Of a DNA stretch of 64,000 bases, positions 1 through 12,261 are shown one piece after another. Position 1 is the stretch's first letter; each line of letters starts with the position of its first letter. The stretch is taken from positions 62,001 through 126,000 of the forward strand of contig KE546970.1 in assembly GCA_000442125.1 (NCBI GenBank). Reading direction: 5' to 3'. The notes under the pieces are model-generated. The model made no database searches, was not told where the DNA came from, and saw only the letters and a list, made by a program, of their open reading frames with translations. Origin of the DNA: Opeltia flavorubescens (taxonomy: Eukaryota; Ascomycota; Lecanoromycetes; Teloschistales; Teloschistaceae). The translations under genes and the position numbers were made by a program.

Positions 1-653
1 GGCTCATGTTACAGCATCATAAACTCCGGGAGTCCGTATTGCGAGTCTGGCGAGCAAGGTTGCCCGTAAGCATAAACCCTTCCCCTTACCTTTCCTTTAG
101 AAAGGCTGGCAATGTCGCGCGAACGAATGCTGACTATTGTGGTCATCCCAGGGTGGCATCCGGCCCATCAGACCAATCCGGCCCTCAATCCATAAAAATC
201 ATGATCGTAAACCACTGCACCGACTGCAGCGTCGTGGCAGGACATTTCGACATAAACTATTCCCCCGGATGGGACAACCCCGAAATATGGTGGAAGCAGC
301 TTCCGGATCGTGAATGTCGTGGCAGTGGAGGATCATCATCGTCACTAGACTCCGTCTTGGACGGCGGCGCGATAAATGTGGATGGAAATACAACTACGCT
401 GATGCCGGTCAAGGAGGCGGCGAAGGCGAATCCCTCGCAGAATGGTTTATTGCAAAACGGGGGCAGCGCGACAAATGTGGATAATAACACCACAGCACTG
501 ATGCCTGTGAAGGAGGCGGCCAACGCAAATCCTTCGCCGCTAAATGGCTTATTATCTCAAAATGGGGGGAACACAGGAGCGGGGGGGAATTCACGGGCGC
601 CGGCGCCAGTGGCGAAGGCTAGGAAAGGAAATTGTAGGAGACGCGCGCATTAA
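1..653 (+). CDS. 3' part of a secreted Cys-containing protein, possibly double-psi beta-barrel/expansin-like
   Basis: The gene starts upstream of the window. The frame opened by base 1 encodes a Cys-containing segment (GSCYSIINSG...YCESGEQGCP) up to a GTAAGC donor at 66. The best acceptor is at 151, giving an 86-base intron with a CTGAC branch site near 130. A 35-base intron ending at 100 also keeps the frame but is unusually short. Downstream comes KIMIVNHCTDC followed by GHFDIN, which resembles the 'vDrCpgC...HFDLS' core of expansin/RlpA-type barrels, though the match is only by eye. The tail is low in complexity and holds a 32-residue unit repeated twice (Asn, Thr and Lys rich), then a basic end. 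It is probably extracellular. Function is weakly supported; another secreted carbohydrate-active protein is possible. Confidence 0.5.
   Translation, partial: LMLQHHKLRESVLRVWRARLPVSINPSPYLSFRKAGNVARTNADYCGHPRVASGPSDQSGPQSIKIMIVNHCTDCSVVAGHFDINYSPGWDNPEIWWKQLPDRECRGSGGSSSSLDSVLDGGAINVDGNTTTLMPVKEAAKANPSQNGLLQNGGSATNVDNNTTALMPVKEAANANPSPLNGLLSQNGGNTGAGGNSRAPAPVAKARKGNCRRRAH
363..563 (+). repeat. In-frame tandem duplication in the C-terminal tail of the first gene
   Basis: Two copies lie head to tail, about 363-458 and 459-563. Both encode a GG...NVD.NTT.LMPVKEAA.ANPS..NGLL.QN pattern. The copies have diverged at several positions, so the duplication is not very recent. The unit looks like a linker and not a folded domain. 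Confidence 0.7.
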
Positions 654-2683
654 TCCTCTGCGAGGTCCGGACCTTCAATCTTTCTATAAAAGCCCCACCA
701 GGCTTCGAAGTCTTGTTTCGACTCGAAAACGTCGGTGAAATCAATCGCTAGCATTACGCTGCGCCTCGTAATAGTCTCCAAAGTCTGATTTCCTTCACTC
801 ATTCAACCGTGACCACGAGCGCGTTTTTCAGCGAGCATTTACCCACATAATTCTAGATTGATCCGTCCATGTTTTCACTTCCGAAAGTAGTGCCTTGAAA
901 GGTAAGGAACAGACAAAGCTCTAGTTAATAAAAAGATGACATCGAGTATCCACACTCTTCCCGACCGCTCCAGACTTGTAATCATGTATTGCTCGAACTA
1001 AACCTTTATCAGACAACAGCAGCCAAAAACAATCGGCATGGCAGTCGACCCTGCGTCAAAGCCCTAGCCCACATCTGACCACTTGGGAAGATCAAAAAAG
1101 GCTAATAACTAAACCTGAAAACTTCTACAGCTAGAATGGCAGAAGGGAAAGCGAAACGATAGAGAAATACTTGCCTTCACCTCCAAGCTACAAAATAGTA
1201 GCAAAAGTCTCCCTTGGTATGTGTACTCCCTCAACCGCTTCTGTAAATCCATACCACAATCAATCGCAGCAAACCCTCCCAGGAAATCGCCCATACATCC
1301 TCTCTGCACCATACGAGAAGATCCTCAAAAGGAGCGCCTGCTTTAAATCAATCCTTCATACAAGTAGCACCTAAGTATACCATTAGGTAATTTCCCATTG
1401 GCCTACAAAGCTAAACACAGCACTTCCTCTTGCTCACCCGGGACAAGGTCAAAAGCGCATGCGTTCTGTGATACCTCTTCCCAAATAATTAGTCTCCAAT
1501 TACCGAAACATATCTCCACATGAAGAAAATATAACATAACTGCTCAAATTTTACCACTACGACGCTATCACAGGTAATCAGAAATGAAAATCAATTTTTC
1601 CGAGGCAAACGGAAAGCAGCCCCCCCCCCCTCTTCCACCCTCTAGTAACAATCTAAAACAATGCGCTCGCCAAATAAGCAAGAAACTTTGTAAATTGCGT
1701 AGAACCCACCCGCCAGTACGTATGTAAGCCATAATCTTCGTCGAAAAAGTCTGTTTGACAAACAAACAAGACTTTTTTACTATCTACCCATCTCTTCACG
1801 TATCAGATGATCAACCAAAAAACACCACCGACGGAAAAAAAATTATTTAGACATTGAGTCTTGCATAGAAGGATCTCTGGGGAATGTCATGACTCTCTCT
1901 GACGGTTGCAAATACCGATAACTATTCCCTCAGTCCCATGTATCGAACTGTCTACTTTCTACCTCCTACACTATCCGTCGTGACAAATTTTCAAGGTCCA
2001 AGAACACACCATGCAAAGTCACAGCCTACTGTCCCACTCCTCCAACTGTCTACTCTCCACTTAGGCGTGTGACCATAGCAATTAATATTTGATCACGATC
2101 AAGTCAACGCTGATATGATGTTGCGAGGAGGCCTCGCAATCTCAGAAACTGCCTATCATCCCGGATGTCAGCGGCTGCAGATCATGCCAACATATGGTTC
2201 TAGTCTGTCGAATCTAATAAAGTTCATCCTTCGTTCTCTCTTAGCTAAGGCGTTCAGTTATCTTATGAAAGTAGCGAGATTGGAACTACCTAACGCCAAG
2301 GCTTTAAAGACAACATATTGTGATTCGGCAACACTAGCTCATTTTTGATTTGATTATCCCGAAACACACCGAGATGTGCCAACACCGGCAATCGAGCCGG
2401 ACACGTGGTTCGTTGGTTGAGGGTGTGCTGAAGACTCCAGTGACCAGGTTTAGCCTGATATCCTTGTGGCGTGAAATTACAGCAGTCGTTAAGCTTACTT
2501 ATTCTCCTCGTACCTTGCCGGAGTTGGTAAGAATGGCACCGACCATGACGCAAAAGGGGCTAAATGGCGTGATATTGCTGAGGAGTCAGTTCCTTAGCAT
2601 GGGCAATAAAGAACAGAAGTCGGCATGTACCTTGAATATAAATTGTTTAAAGCCTCCATGAATGTTGCGCGACATCAATTATC
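654..2683. other. Intergenic, about 2.0 kb, no convincing gene
   Basis: Only short open frames without recognisable motifs occur here. A TATAAAA sits at 684-690, just after the first gene, with no gene identified below it. A poly-C run lies at about 1620-1630. Near the right end, TATAAA at 2637-2642 is placed to serve the gene that begins at 2684. Confidence 0.5.
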
Positions 2684-4317
2684 ATGTCGCGCTTCCGGTC
2701 ATTGATTACCATTGTTTTCTTGTCTTGTACATTTACACTCAGCGTCGCAGGAAATACGTCTGCCTGCGCACTTGATCTAGGTGATGTCCCACACACCGTC
2801 GGCGGCAACGGGACTGGTCCAGTCTGGCCCTGGCAAAAATTTCACTCGTCTCCTTTCAATCCACCAGAATTGGCCATCACCGATAATGGCGGTCCACTTG
2901 CCGATGGCCTATTGTTCTTCACACAGAGCAACTTCTATCCTGTCAACTCGATTGAAGAAGCTGCGCCGCTCATAATGACGGATAGGGGAGAGCTGGTGTG
3001 GAATGGGCCCGTCAGTAATGCGACGAATCTTCATGCCACCACCTACAAAGGGTCGCCCGTCCTGACCTTTTGGTCCGGTTTTAGTTCCGAAGGCGGCAAC
3101 GTCGGACATGGCTATGGAAATGTCACATTCCTAGATACTTCGTATCGGAATATCGTAACAGTGTGTCCGAAGTTTGACCTGGTAATCCCTGGAGGAAGAA
3201 CCTATGCCTGTGAGGCAGATTTTCACGAATCCTTCCTGACCGACCGTGATACACTAATTGTAACTGCTTACAATGCGACGCCTGCCGATCTATCGGTCAT
3301 CGGTGGGCCGAAGGATGGGTGGATCTTTGACAGCCTTGTGTACGAGATTGAGCCCGAGAGCCAGGAAATCCTGTTCAAGTGGAGCTCTGCCGAGCATGTG
3401 CCTGTCAATCAAACAAAGTTCCCACTGCAAGGAGCCGGTACTCGGGATATCCCGTTTGATTATTTCCATGTCAATGCGGTAGCCAATGTTGGCGACTCTT
3501 TCCTTGTCAATGGTAGACACACTTGGTCGACATATCTTGTCTCTCCGAGGGGAGATCTCGAGTGGACCCTAGAAGGAGAGACTGGTGGGGATTTTGGACC
3601 TCTTCCTGACGAAGGCCAATTTGTAAGTGTGATCCCTTCAAACTATAAAAACATATATCAAGCAACTGATCTCCTGTCCAGAGGTGGCAACATCATGCGA
3701 GAGCCCATTATGTCACAGATTCCTCGATCAGCATCTCATACTTCGACAATTTCAACAGTGCGCAAGATAACGGCTTGCGTCCTAGTAGTGGGCTAGAATT
3801 GCAGCTTAGCCTTCCCCCAAACAAATCGCAGTCACCTCAGGTCATGAAACATCTGTCAGATCGGGTAGATCCCATATATGATGACTCGCAAGGCTCTATG
3901 CAATTTCTGGATAATGGCGACGTCTTTTTAGGTTATGGTCAAATCCCCGTGATGAAGGAGTATGGCTCTGCAGATTCCAATCCCAAGTGGACAGCAAGAT
4001 TTGGCGCGGACAATCGAGTTCAAAGCTACCGTAGCTTCAAACAGGAATGGAGCGCTACACCATATTATAGCCCAGATCTGGTTCTCGATGGCGAAGCCGG
4101 TGCATGCATAATTGTCTATGTGAGCTGGAACGGGGCAACAGACGTTACAGCTTGGGAGATATGGGTCGGGTCCAACCAGACTAGTTTGGAAAGAGTGGGA
4201 CAGATTGTTTCTCGCGGATTCGAAACCAAGTTTAGCATTGAAGACAATTGCGCCCAAGCCGTTGCTTTGGAGGGCGAAAATGTGGCAGGTACATCAGACA
4301 TAGTGTGTAAAGGATAA
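2684..4317 (+). CDS. Secreted arylsulfotransferase-like (ASST family) protein
   Basis: Two exons, 2684-3622 and 3682-4317, are separated by a 59-base GTAAGT...CAG intron in phase 0 and give 524 residues. The first about 22 residues are a signal peptide with a hydrophobic core. The body has the beta-propeller-like pattern of fungal arylsulfotransferase-family proteins: a PLIMTDRGELVWNGP strand with LHATTYKGSPVLTFWSG, an EADFHESFLTDRDTLIVTAY block, FDYFHVNAV, and after the intron RWQHHARAHYV and ISYFDNFNSAQDNG. Several N-glycosylation sequons (NXS/T) are present. Family members are annotated by homology to bacterial aryl sulfate transferases, but the substrate of the fungal proteins is generally unknown. 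A TATA-like box lies about 45 bases upstream. The gene looks complete and intact. Confidence 0.85.
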
Positions 4318-6031
4318 GTAGAGAGACCAATATAAGCTCGAAACTTCAATTTCTGCGGCTTCCGGTCGCTTTGGATAGCTCCATGGTTCCATGGTTCCGA
4401 AAGCAAATTTGATGTTATCGTCTGCGTTGTCTGTACGGAGAGAGTTTCATCTGAAGGGAACTTAAGAACCTGTAGAAGGGCCAATACCGCTTGTTCGATG
4501 ACGTTCTCTATTGTTCCGACGAGATCGGCGATAAATCGAAGGAATGACTCCATTACGACGATTGGAGTTGTGTTTCATGGCATCATGTATGACCCGAGAA
4601 GTCTCTCAGGGTAGTCGCCATAAACAGCTGCCGCTCTTGGTGTAGGGCACTGCAGAAAGTGTAATGGGCCCAGACCACAGAGATAGGAAGTGAAATGGCC
4701 GCAAAGGGGTCTCCGGCCCATGCCAATCACGACCGCCGATGTTGCTGAGCCGTTTAACCCGCCGTCGTAGGGCAGGGTTTGTGCGTGCGAGACCGTGTCC
4801 ATTGCCGGCTTTTCTGATAGCGGTATACGCAGGCAGACTCGTGGCGATGGGAATCAGTGTCCAGCGAAATCCAGATACCATGGATAATTGTATAGCTCCA
4901 TCTCTTTCGATCACAGTTTAATTATCCTCGTCGACTCCGTCGGGCAAGGAACCGAAGGTCCAATGGTATTGCCCTTGACTGTCTTTGAGGTCGCGATGGT
5001 CTTGTCGGAAAGGATCCTTGCATCGAGGAGGGAAGGTGGCGAAACCGCGGCTGAGCCTGTTTGAATATACAGAGAAATGTCAGCTTGCGTGAGAAGCACC
5101 GGACGAAACACGATGCATAGCTTAGGAAGGTTCTCAGACCTTCAGGGCTGGGAGGAAAGCTGGGAAAAGACCGGCTTCCCGATCTGCTATTCGCGCGTTA
5201 GGAACAACCCCTCAATGGTAGCCCTATCAAATCCTTCTAACGCAATAATAGGTAGCACAGATGAACGGCATGGGCCTCCACCCAGCCGCGAGCAGATGTG
5301 TGGACTGTTCGACGACGTTCATTCAAAGCTTAGAAAGCAAAGTTGGACTCGAAATCCTCGAGACAATGCCAAGACTGACGTCATCGGACTCTGGACTCAT
5401 CTACCGTTCTAGGCTTTTCCTCCATTATGTCCGATGATCTACTGCATAGTACCCATCCTTAGCTACAGGCGAATGAGAAACCGTCAGTGAAGCCTCATGA
5501 AAGATGAGTGTAAAGCAGCAAATTCTTTGTATTACTGCACCCTCTTCTGCTTGTGCAACGCCCTAAAACGTTCGAATTTTAGCAAGCAATGAAATTGTAA
5601 GAGAAGTCGAAGACTTATCGCTTTTCAATTCCTGTATGTCGTTTCTTCTTTTGTATCAAGACTGAGGCTATATAGGCAAGAATACTCTACTCGTCTCCTC
5701 GGATGGAGGCAGTACTAGGTCTTTTAAATCTTGCGAAACAGCAATGGCCTTTCCATATGCAACTGGCGACCTATCAACACTTGCCTTTCACGTCGATCTC
5801 AGGCTACGACGAATCTGGTCACCGAAATGGAGCCGCCACATCTACCAATCAGACTGCAGTTACAGCGCCATGCTTATGCATGGTGGCCAGGCGGGCAGAC
5901 TTTTCATCCCCAAAAGACTTCAGCCAGCTTCTCTCTTCTAGAATGTCTCTCTGCGATGGGGAAACCATGGCAATTTCTTTAAAACCAGTGTGGCGGCAGG
6001 TAAATGATCATCCAGTGTAGGTTCAGTGGAA
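4318..6031. other. Intergenic, about 1.7 kb, with two short open frames of unknown status
   Basis: Two plus-strand ATG frames, 5077-5412 (111 residues) and 5703-6020 (105 residues), have no recognisable motif. On the minus strand, a frame ending near 4920 (…GQYHWTFGSLPDGVDEDN) has protein-like composition and could be a last exon or a decayed remnant. I could not connect it to an upstream exon. Confidence 0.35.
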
Positions 6032-9000
6032 ATGGACTACATAGACTCTCAGAACGATTCGGTAAGTAGCATATGTCTTTATGCTCAAATTCAGCCTCGT
6101 TATGCATGGTAGGTTTTGGACTCATCGATGAAACAAAATTTTGCTCGTCGAAAACTCACAATCCTGAGCGCCTAGAGGCTTCCTCATGACAATCATGTAT
6201 TCTATGATGTTCTCCATTCAGTGATATTGAGCTTTGCTTTCGTTACTTTTGGGACACTGCACAGTCTCGTCAAGCTCCTACTCACATGAGTGTTCCCAGG
6301 GTTTGGGCGAAAGCGACTCCACCCCGTCCTCGGTTCACCCTGATCGATTCGACCATAAACATATCGACAAGGTCGAAATCTTCTCTCAAGATCTACAGAA
6401 AGCGATTGCCAATTCCTTTCCGCGGCCGAGGACGTCATACACTTCTGTCCATGTGCTGCTCCTTCGTTGGGCCGAGGACGATCTTAATGTACAAGAAGAG
6501 CTTACGACATTGAAACGCGTCTTCGAAGATCAATTCAACTTCGCTGCTGAGCAGTGGGACATCCCCGGCCTAGACTCAATTCAAGCAACAAGGGCGCTTC
6601 AAAAAAAGCTTTATGATTTCCAGGATACCCATCAAGGTGAAGACGAGTTGTTGATCGTCTACTACGGTGGCCATGGCGACCCTGATCGACGTGGCCGCAG
6701 TATTTGGGCAGCGTATGTCATCCTTCCAACTCACGCTATGTAGTATTGAAGGATATCAGGAACAAGCAGCCGGACAGCCCGACACTCAATTGGTCTTCGC
6801 TACAGCACCTGCTCGAGACTGCAATTCCACACGTTCTGATAATTCTAGATTGTTGCTATGCGGCAAATGCAGCAAGAGACACTTCCGACGGTACGACAAA
6901 GGAGTTGCTGGCAGCTTGTGGACGTGAAAATCCCACGCTGGGCATTGGCGTCCGCTCATTTACGAGCGCACTCATCGAAGAATTACAGGCTTTCGGCCGG
7001 CGTCCGTTTACAGTTGCTATGCTCCATAGCCGTCTAATCACAATGCGATGGAGGCTTGCATTTACTCCAGTCTACGCCCTACTTTCCGAACACGGAGGGC
7101 ATAGCATCGAACTTGTTCCCCAACCTCCACCGCCAGCACTTGCTAATCCTCCCGTATCGCTTGACTCTGATCTGGATGACGACGTGATGGATATCTCCTC
7201 ATCCGAAATAAGCATAGCGGCCGATACTCGTGTTTTGCTAGCAATCTCCATCACTGACGATGCAGTTTGTGACATCAGCGAGTGGAAAAGATGGCTTATC
7301 TCTCAGGCTCCTTGGGATATCACTAAGATCGAGGTCAAAGTGGAGGCATGCTTTGAAAGCCACTCGACCATGTTGATCACTTCATTACCTATTGTCGCTT
7401 GGGACATGCTTCCAGATCGATCCGCCTATCGATTCGTAGGCTTCATCAAATCAAAAAATCTCTCCAAATGCCCTCAATGTTTAAAAAACGCTGGTCTGGA
7501 GATTGACTCGATTATCGACAAGTCCAGACAAGAACAGAAGCACCAGCAAATCGAACAAGAGCAGATCAACCCGATTGACGAGATTGTGAAGGAAAGGAGC
7601 AGACATTGGGTAAGGGCAGATAAAGGTCATGGATGGATACGTCAACCTATTGAAGAACCTGTCAGGATTATCCAAGGTATTGATACTCCAGACATTGAAG
7701 GCGATCTTCTGGCCCAAAGTAACTCGAAACTGGAGACAGAAGCAAAACCGAAACCCACTCCTACCGAGAATCAGCTTCTGCTGGGGATGGCGAGATTTCC
7801 AAGCTATGAGCGTACTATAGGGCACAGCAGCTCCACTGTACCGCGAACCGGTCTTCAACAGGCAAACGGCATGTTTCTTACCCGGGTTTCGGACGATGAA
7901 GCGGAAAAACTTTCCCAGGATGAATCAGGCATATCAAATAATAATCAGTCCTCTCGTTCGATATCCGAGGCTTCTAAGACGGGGGTACACTCTCAGCCTG
8001 TTCCCCCAGATACAAACTTGTCAAAGCCTACAATCTCGGAAGTCACTGCTCAGATAGAGAATCCTCCACACGGCCGGAGCCCATGGTATAAGGACCAAGA
8101 ACTTTCACCCCCAGAATCTCCGCGAGTACCTCCACAAATATCAAGGAATCAACTAGAAAATAACAAGCTTCAAGCCCTGAGCAGAAATTTCGAAAATGTT
8201 ACCAAATTACAATTGTCCCAGTTTAGAGACCTCTACTCTCGCGATGTTACCTATGCACCAACGACCCATCGTATTAGCAAAGCCAAGAAAGGTAAAATGG
8301 TCCATCGTTGCGATTATCCGGGATGCAATAAGGTATGTCACTATCATCCGACGGCTCGGCATATCATCTAATTATTCATTGAGGTCTTCACCCGGGCGGA
8401 ACATTGCAGGTCAGTGAAAGTGCCCGCGATTTCTGTTTCATCAAGACTGATAGCATCTAGACGTCATAGAGCAAACCACAACTCATTGGTTGCATTCCAA
8501 TGCCCTTTTGAAGATTGTCAGAAACCCTTTCAAAGAGCTGATTTATTGGCCAGGCATATGGAACGACAGTAAGCATCCGAACGTCTTTGACATTCACAAC
8601 TAACAGGTGAAGGCATGAAAACCTCGAGGACCCTGCAAAGACGATACTCCCGCCACCGCAGGCTCTTTCGCAATCGATGGTACCACCCGGTCTCCCTTTG
8701 ACAAAGAAATCGCCTCAGGAAGCCTCTATATCCCAAGGGTCAACTCCAGCCTACTACCCGCCTTCATTGTCGTATGGCCCTTCACCCATGTCGATTGGCG
8801 CATCCCCGTTTGCTACCAACGAACCAACAACAGAATTTTATGATACTAAGTTTATCTACGGTCCCCTAGGCATTGATCCAAATGAAGCGCAGCATTGGGT
8901 GCAAGCAGACTGGGGGCCGATGAGTTTTGGTAACAAGGGACCAGTAGCGCAACCGCCTGATATATTCAAAGCGGCGTTCGATCCCTTCGATTTCAATCTG

Positions 9001-9286
9001 ACGAAGGAGCGACCAGGTGAAGAATCATGGGACGAAATAGAGCTTGCTCATCTAGCAACTCTGTACATGCTATATCGTGAAAGCATGTGGAAGACCCTCG
9101 CAAGTAAGCTCGGTCGAGATTGTGAAGTGGTAGAAGCCAAGGTAAGTTCGAGTTCCCTTCTCTGTGCCAACATACCTGCTTACCATGATTCCTCAGTGTT
9201 TCGAGATTGGGCTTGACCGATTGTTGAGACCGGACATTGCCGACGAGGGTCCCCTGACTTTTGACAGTGCTGTTGATGTAGATTGA
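6032..9286 (+). CDS. Caspase-like (peptidase C14) domain fused to two C2H2 zinc fingers and a Myb-like segment
   Basis: Seven exons close in phase: 6032-6061, 6300-6712, 6760-8332, 8384-8409, 8461-8568, 8613-9141 and 9197-9286, giving 922 residues. The start exon (10 codons, then GTAAGT) is the least certain part, because its intron is 238 bases against 44-55 for the others. Residues about 40-290 form a caspase p20-like fold. The catalytic His is in YYGGHGD (H135) and the Cys pair in ILDCCYAA (C179/C180). A long Ser/Pro/Gln-rich middle follows, with a CPQC pair. Zinc finger 1 is C665-x4-C670-x12-H683-x3-H687 and finger 2 is C695-x4-C700-x12-H713-x4-H718. The C-terminus, about 856-893, has a WDEIELAHLATLY...WKTLASKLGRD pattern like a SANT/Myb helix set. 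Both catalytic and metal residues are present, so the protein may combine proteolysis with DNA or RNA binding, probably in the nucleus. The role is inferred from the domains only. Confidence 0.8.
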
Positions 9287-10382
9287 AGATTAGGTCCGTT
9301 CTTCGTCTCGCTTTCTGCTTCAACACAAGAACTCACATCGCCTAGGAGATACGATCATTACCCCCTTTTTCTATACCAAATCCGTAAATTAGACAAGAAC
9401 CAGATGATAGACCAAGAACAACACCACGAAGAACTTAGCCATCTTACACATCAATGTCACACACTCGAGTGAGGCCAGTTCAAGCCTTTTGCATCCCGTT
9501 CGATGAAAGTCACAATATCCTCATTTTAACCGCATAATCTTCAGTGCTTGGAAACAAGGTACAGATAAAAGCTCCTATCGTATGGCTGATAAGGTAAGTC
9601 TTGTACTTCGGAACATCCCCAGGGCTTCCATAGAAGAACATATTGCGTATCTCGAATATTCAATTGATCTACAAACCCTTCAATCCACAATGCATGCAAT
9701 CTCCGTCAATACCATCCTTAGCTTCGGCCGAAGCGGTTGTTTTGTGCAGCGCGTGTACATGTTATGCGCTTCCAGACAGAGCTGTCATCGGCAGCGGAAA
9801 CGATCTCGGCCGTGACCCAACAGTCTTTCGGCCGAGTTTGCTCCGTCTACTAGAAGGTTTGTGGCTGACATGAGCTGTTGGGAGAGGATGCGGCTCAAAA
9901 GTGAAGATCACGTAAGATGCTTACTTTTCCGTTTAAGTCTGTGCAAAATTGGAAGCGAGATCTCGGTAGTGTTTCATGTGAGATCTATCTCTGAGCTGAG
10001 GATATTTTTCGAAAGCCAATTACTGTTAAATCTATTGCGATTTCACACGTGAATCGACTCCATCTCAATATGCATCATCGTGGACATGTCTTGATCCATC
10101 TTCGCTTTCGGAAGGCCTCAAGTAAGGGACCGCACTCTCTTGCTACAATGCTATACAAATGCGCCGGCCCTCGCTAGATGAGCGACATCTAAGAATAATG
10201 AGCTTGGATAAGCGCCCGTCGAGCTATGTCTTTAGTCTTTTGCGGATGTTTCTGAGCTTAGTGCTTACAAGACCTGCGATGATTTACCCCCTTTGCGAAG
10301 AATATCATTACTATAAAGCTCTGCTCATCATCCCATTGAACTCTGCTTGTTTCTCATACTCAGTGCCAACAATATCGTCGCC
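9287..10382. other. Intergenic, about 1.1 kb
   Basis: No gene is recognised. Short frames at 9582-9873 lack motifs. The right end is the promoter of the secreted-protein gene that begins at 10383. Confidence 0.5.
10312..10317 (+). promoter_or_regulatory. TATA box of the 10383 gene
   Basis: TATAAA lies 66 bases before the ATG, a spacing that suits a TATA element with a short 5' leader. Confidence 0.45.
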
Positions 10383-12261
10383 ATGAAGTCTTCCACCATT
10401 CCATTTCTCGGTCTCATCGCCTTAATCGCTGCCACACCACTAGTTGAACGCGACGTCAACTGCAACGGCAAAAAATTCGACCTCAGCATCGACAATTGGA
10501 ACCGAATCAACGCAGACGATAGTCTCCGAGCTTTTTGGCACGGTGGCACAGACGCCGAAGGCGTGAAATGGCCAGGAGCATCTTCCTACCGCCAGGCAAA
10601 AGAGTTCACCACACTACTGGGGACAAAGTTGCAGAATAAACCCACATGGAATTGTTCTGGATTGCCGTTTGAAGACAGCTGTAATGCTGAGCCCTGTACT
10701 GGTATGCTGTTGAATCGAGTAACTCTCGTCCGTCTCTGACTGTTGCGCTTTCCAGTTATCGGCAGATACAACAAGAACGGTGAACTTGTCTCCGATCCCT
10801 CTCGATGGGGACTTCTGGCGTTAAACTCGGTCATCAATCTCCATAAGTGGATCTCGACTGTTTACGTAAGTAAAGGCATCTAAAAGCAGTTATATTACAG
10901 TGCTGATAACCCGCAGAACGGTATCGGAATTGGTCAAACAGATGCGAATAGCTATGCTTTCAAAATTGCCACCGATGTGAGCCTCAGAAAGAAATCCATT
11001 GCTCCAAGTCATTGACATGTATACAGTTCGTCAAACCAAAGGAAAAGCAGAATGTCTTTTTCAAAGATCTCTTCGCTGCTGCTGCCGCTGCGGTCAGTCG
11101 TCGCCATCAACTCTTCCTTCGCCAAAGATGCTAATGAGGTGCAGTTTGGAATCCTCGGCGGCCTACCAGCAGAACGCTATCAGCCATGGGGCAAAGGCGC
11201 CAACGCAGTCGCAGGACTCATAAACACCGAATTAGGCCTCCACCTAAAAGGTGACACCTTAGAACAAAACTTCCAAACCGCTTCCGAATACGCCATCGCA
11301 ATCAAGAATTTCGCAGACCAAGCGCGAGATAGCCTAGGTACTTCGAACAACCAAATTCTCAACAGCGCCGATGATACTACCCTGTAAGAACTTCCTTCAC
11401 TGCTCCTATTTCTTCCATCATCATCATCATGCCCACAGTCCCTGACCATGATTAAAACCTAGTAACCTTCTCTCCGGCGGCCAATGGGTCAACGGGCCCA
11501 ACCCCACCCAAACAGACATCGCCCGCTTCTACGCCCAAAACATGCTCGCGAGGGGCATAAACGCCGTCTGGCGCCAATACCCCGTCTACGTCTACTACAC
11601 CTGGCTCAACGACATCAACGCCTCCCCTGGGCAAAAGGGTACAAAATGCGACCTCGACACCAGCGGACCACAATCCGCAAAATATTGCGCGAATGAGGGG
11701 GTATACTACCTCTACATGTGGACGGGCAGTAAGATAGACTGGCCTTACGGCGGACAAAAACTGCAGTCAGATTATGAGATCAATCCTATCTGGGCGGTGG
11801 AGTCCTCTGCCCGCAGTTTTAAAGCGCAGGGCATAAACTACGACCCTAGCAAAACCAACACCGCAGACTTCCTCGGCTCCTCCGACATAGACGACTACAT
11901 AAACTCCGCCTACCGCCTAGAAGGCACCTGGACCCTCCCCGTCTGCGACGGAAGCTCCTTCTCAAATTTCAATCTCGATTACGAGGGCAAGAAACCCGCA
12001 AAGGGGATCCCCCCTTGCGTCTGCGGTATCGACGGCAGGGACACTGCTACATTTGTGAAAGCCGCGAATCTGGATGCGGGGGATATGGCTCGGAAGTGTT
12101 TTGACTGGTGGACTGTTGTTGGGACGGAGAATTGGCCAAGTGGAAGTGATAGTATTGCTTATGGGATGGATGGGAAGAGTTTGGTTGTTACGAAGGAGGG
12201 AGTGGAGAAGTGTAGGAAGGCGTCGGGGGCGAGTAATCCTGGGTATTGCGATGTTGATTGA
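10383..12261 (+). CDS. Secreted protein of unknown function, 532 residues
   Basis: Six exons close in phase: 10383-10701, 10756-10865, 10917-10976, 11027-11092, 11139-11383 and 11463-12261, with introns of 46-79 bases. A signal peptide (MKSSTIPFLGLIALIAATP) is followed by a KR-like VERDV site that could be a propeptide cut. The mature part has many Trp, Tyr and Cys residues and reads like a globular extracellular protein: LRAFWHGGTDAEGVKWPGAS, FGILGGLPAERYQPWGKGA, RFYAQNMLARGINAVWRQYP, and a C-terminal half with several Cys in CVCGIDGRDTA, KCFDWWTVVG and the final NPGYCDVD. It looks like one of the conserved fungal DUF families of secreted proteins. I cannot name the family with confidence and assign no activity. 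The fourth intron (GTCAGT...GAG, 46 bases) is the weakest junction. Confidence 0.75.

Noticed and set aside
4116-4553. Minus-strand open frame of 145 codons
   Set aside because: Its right part lies antisense to the conserved C-terminus of the arylsulfotransferase-like gene and has no motif.
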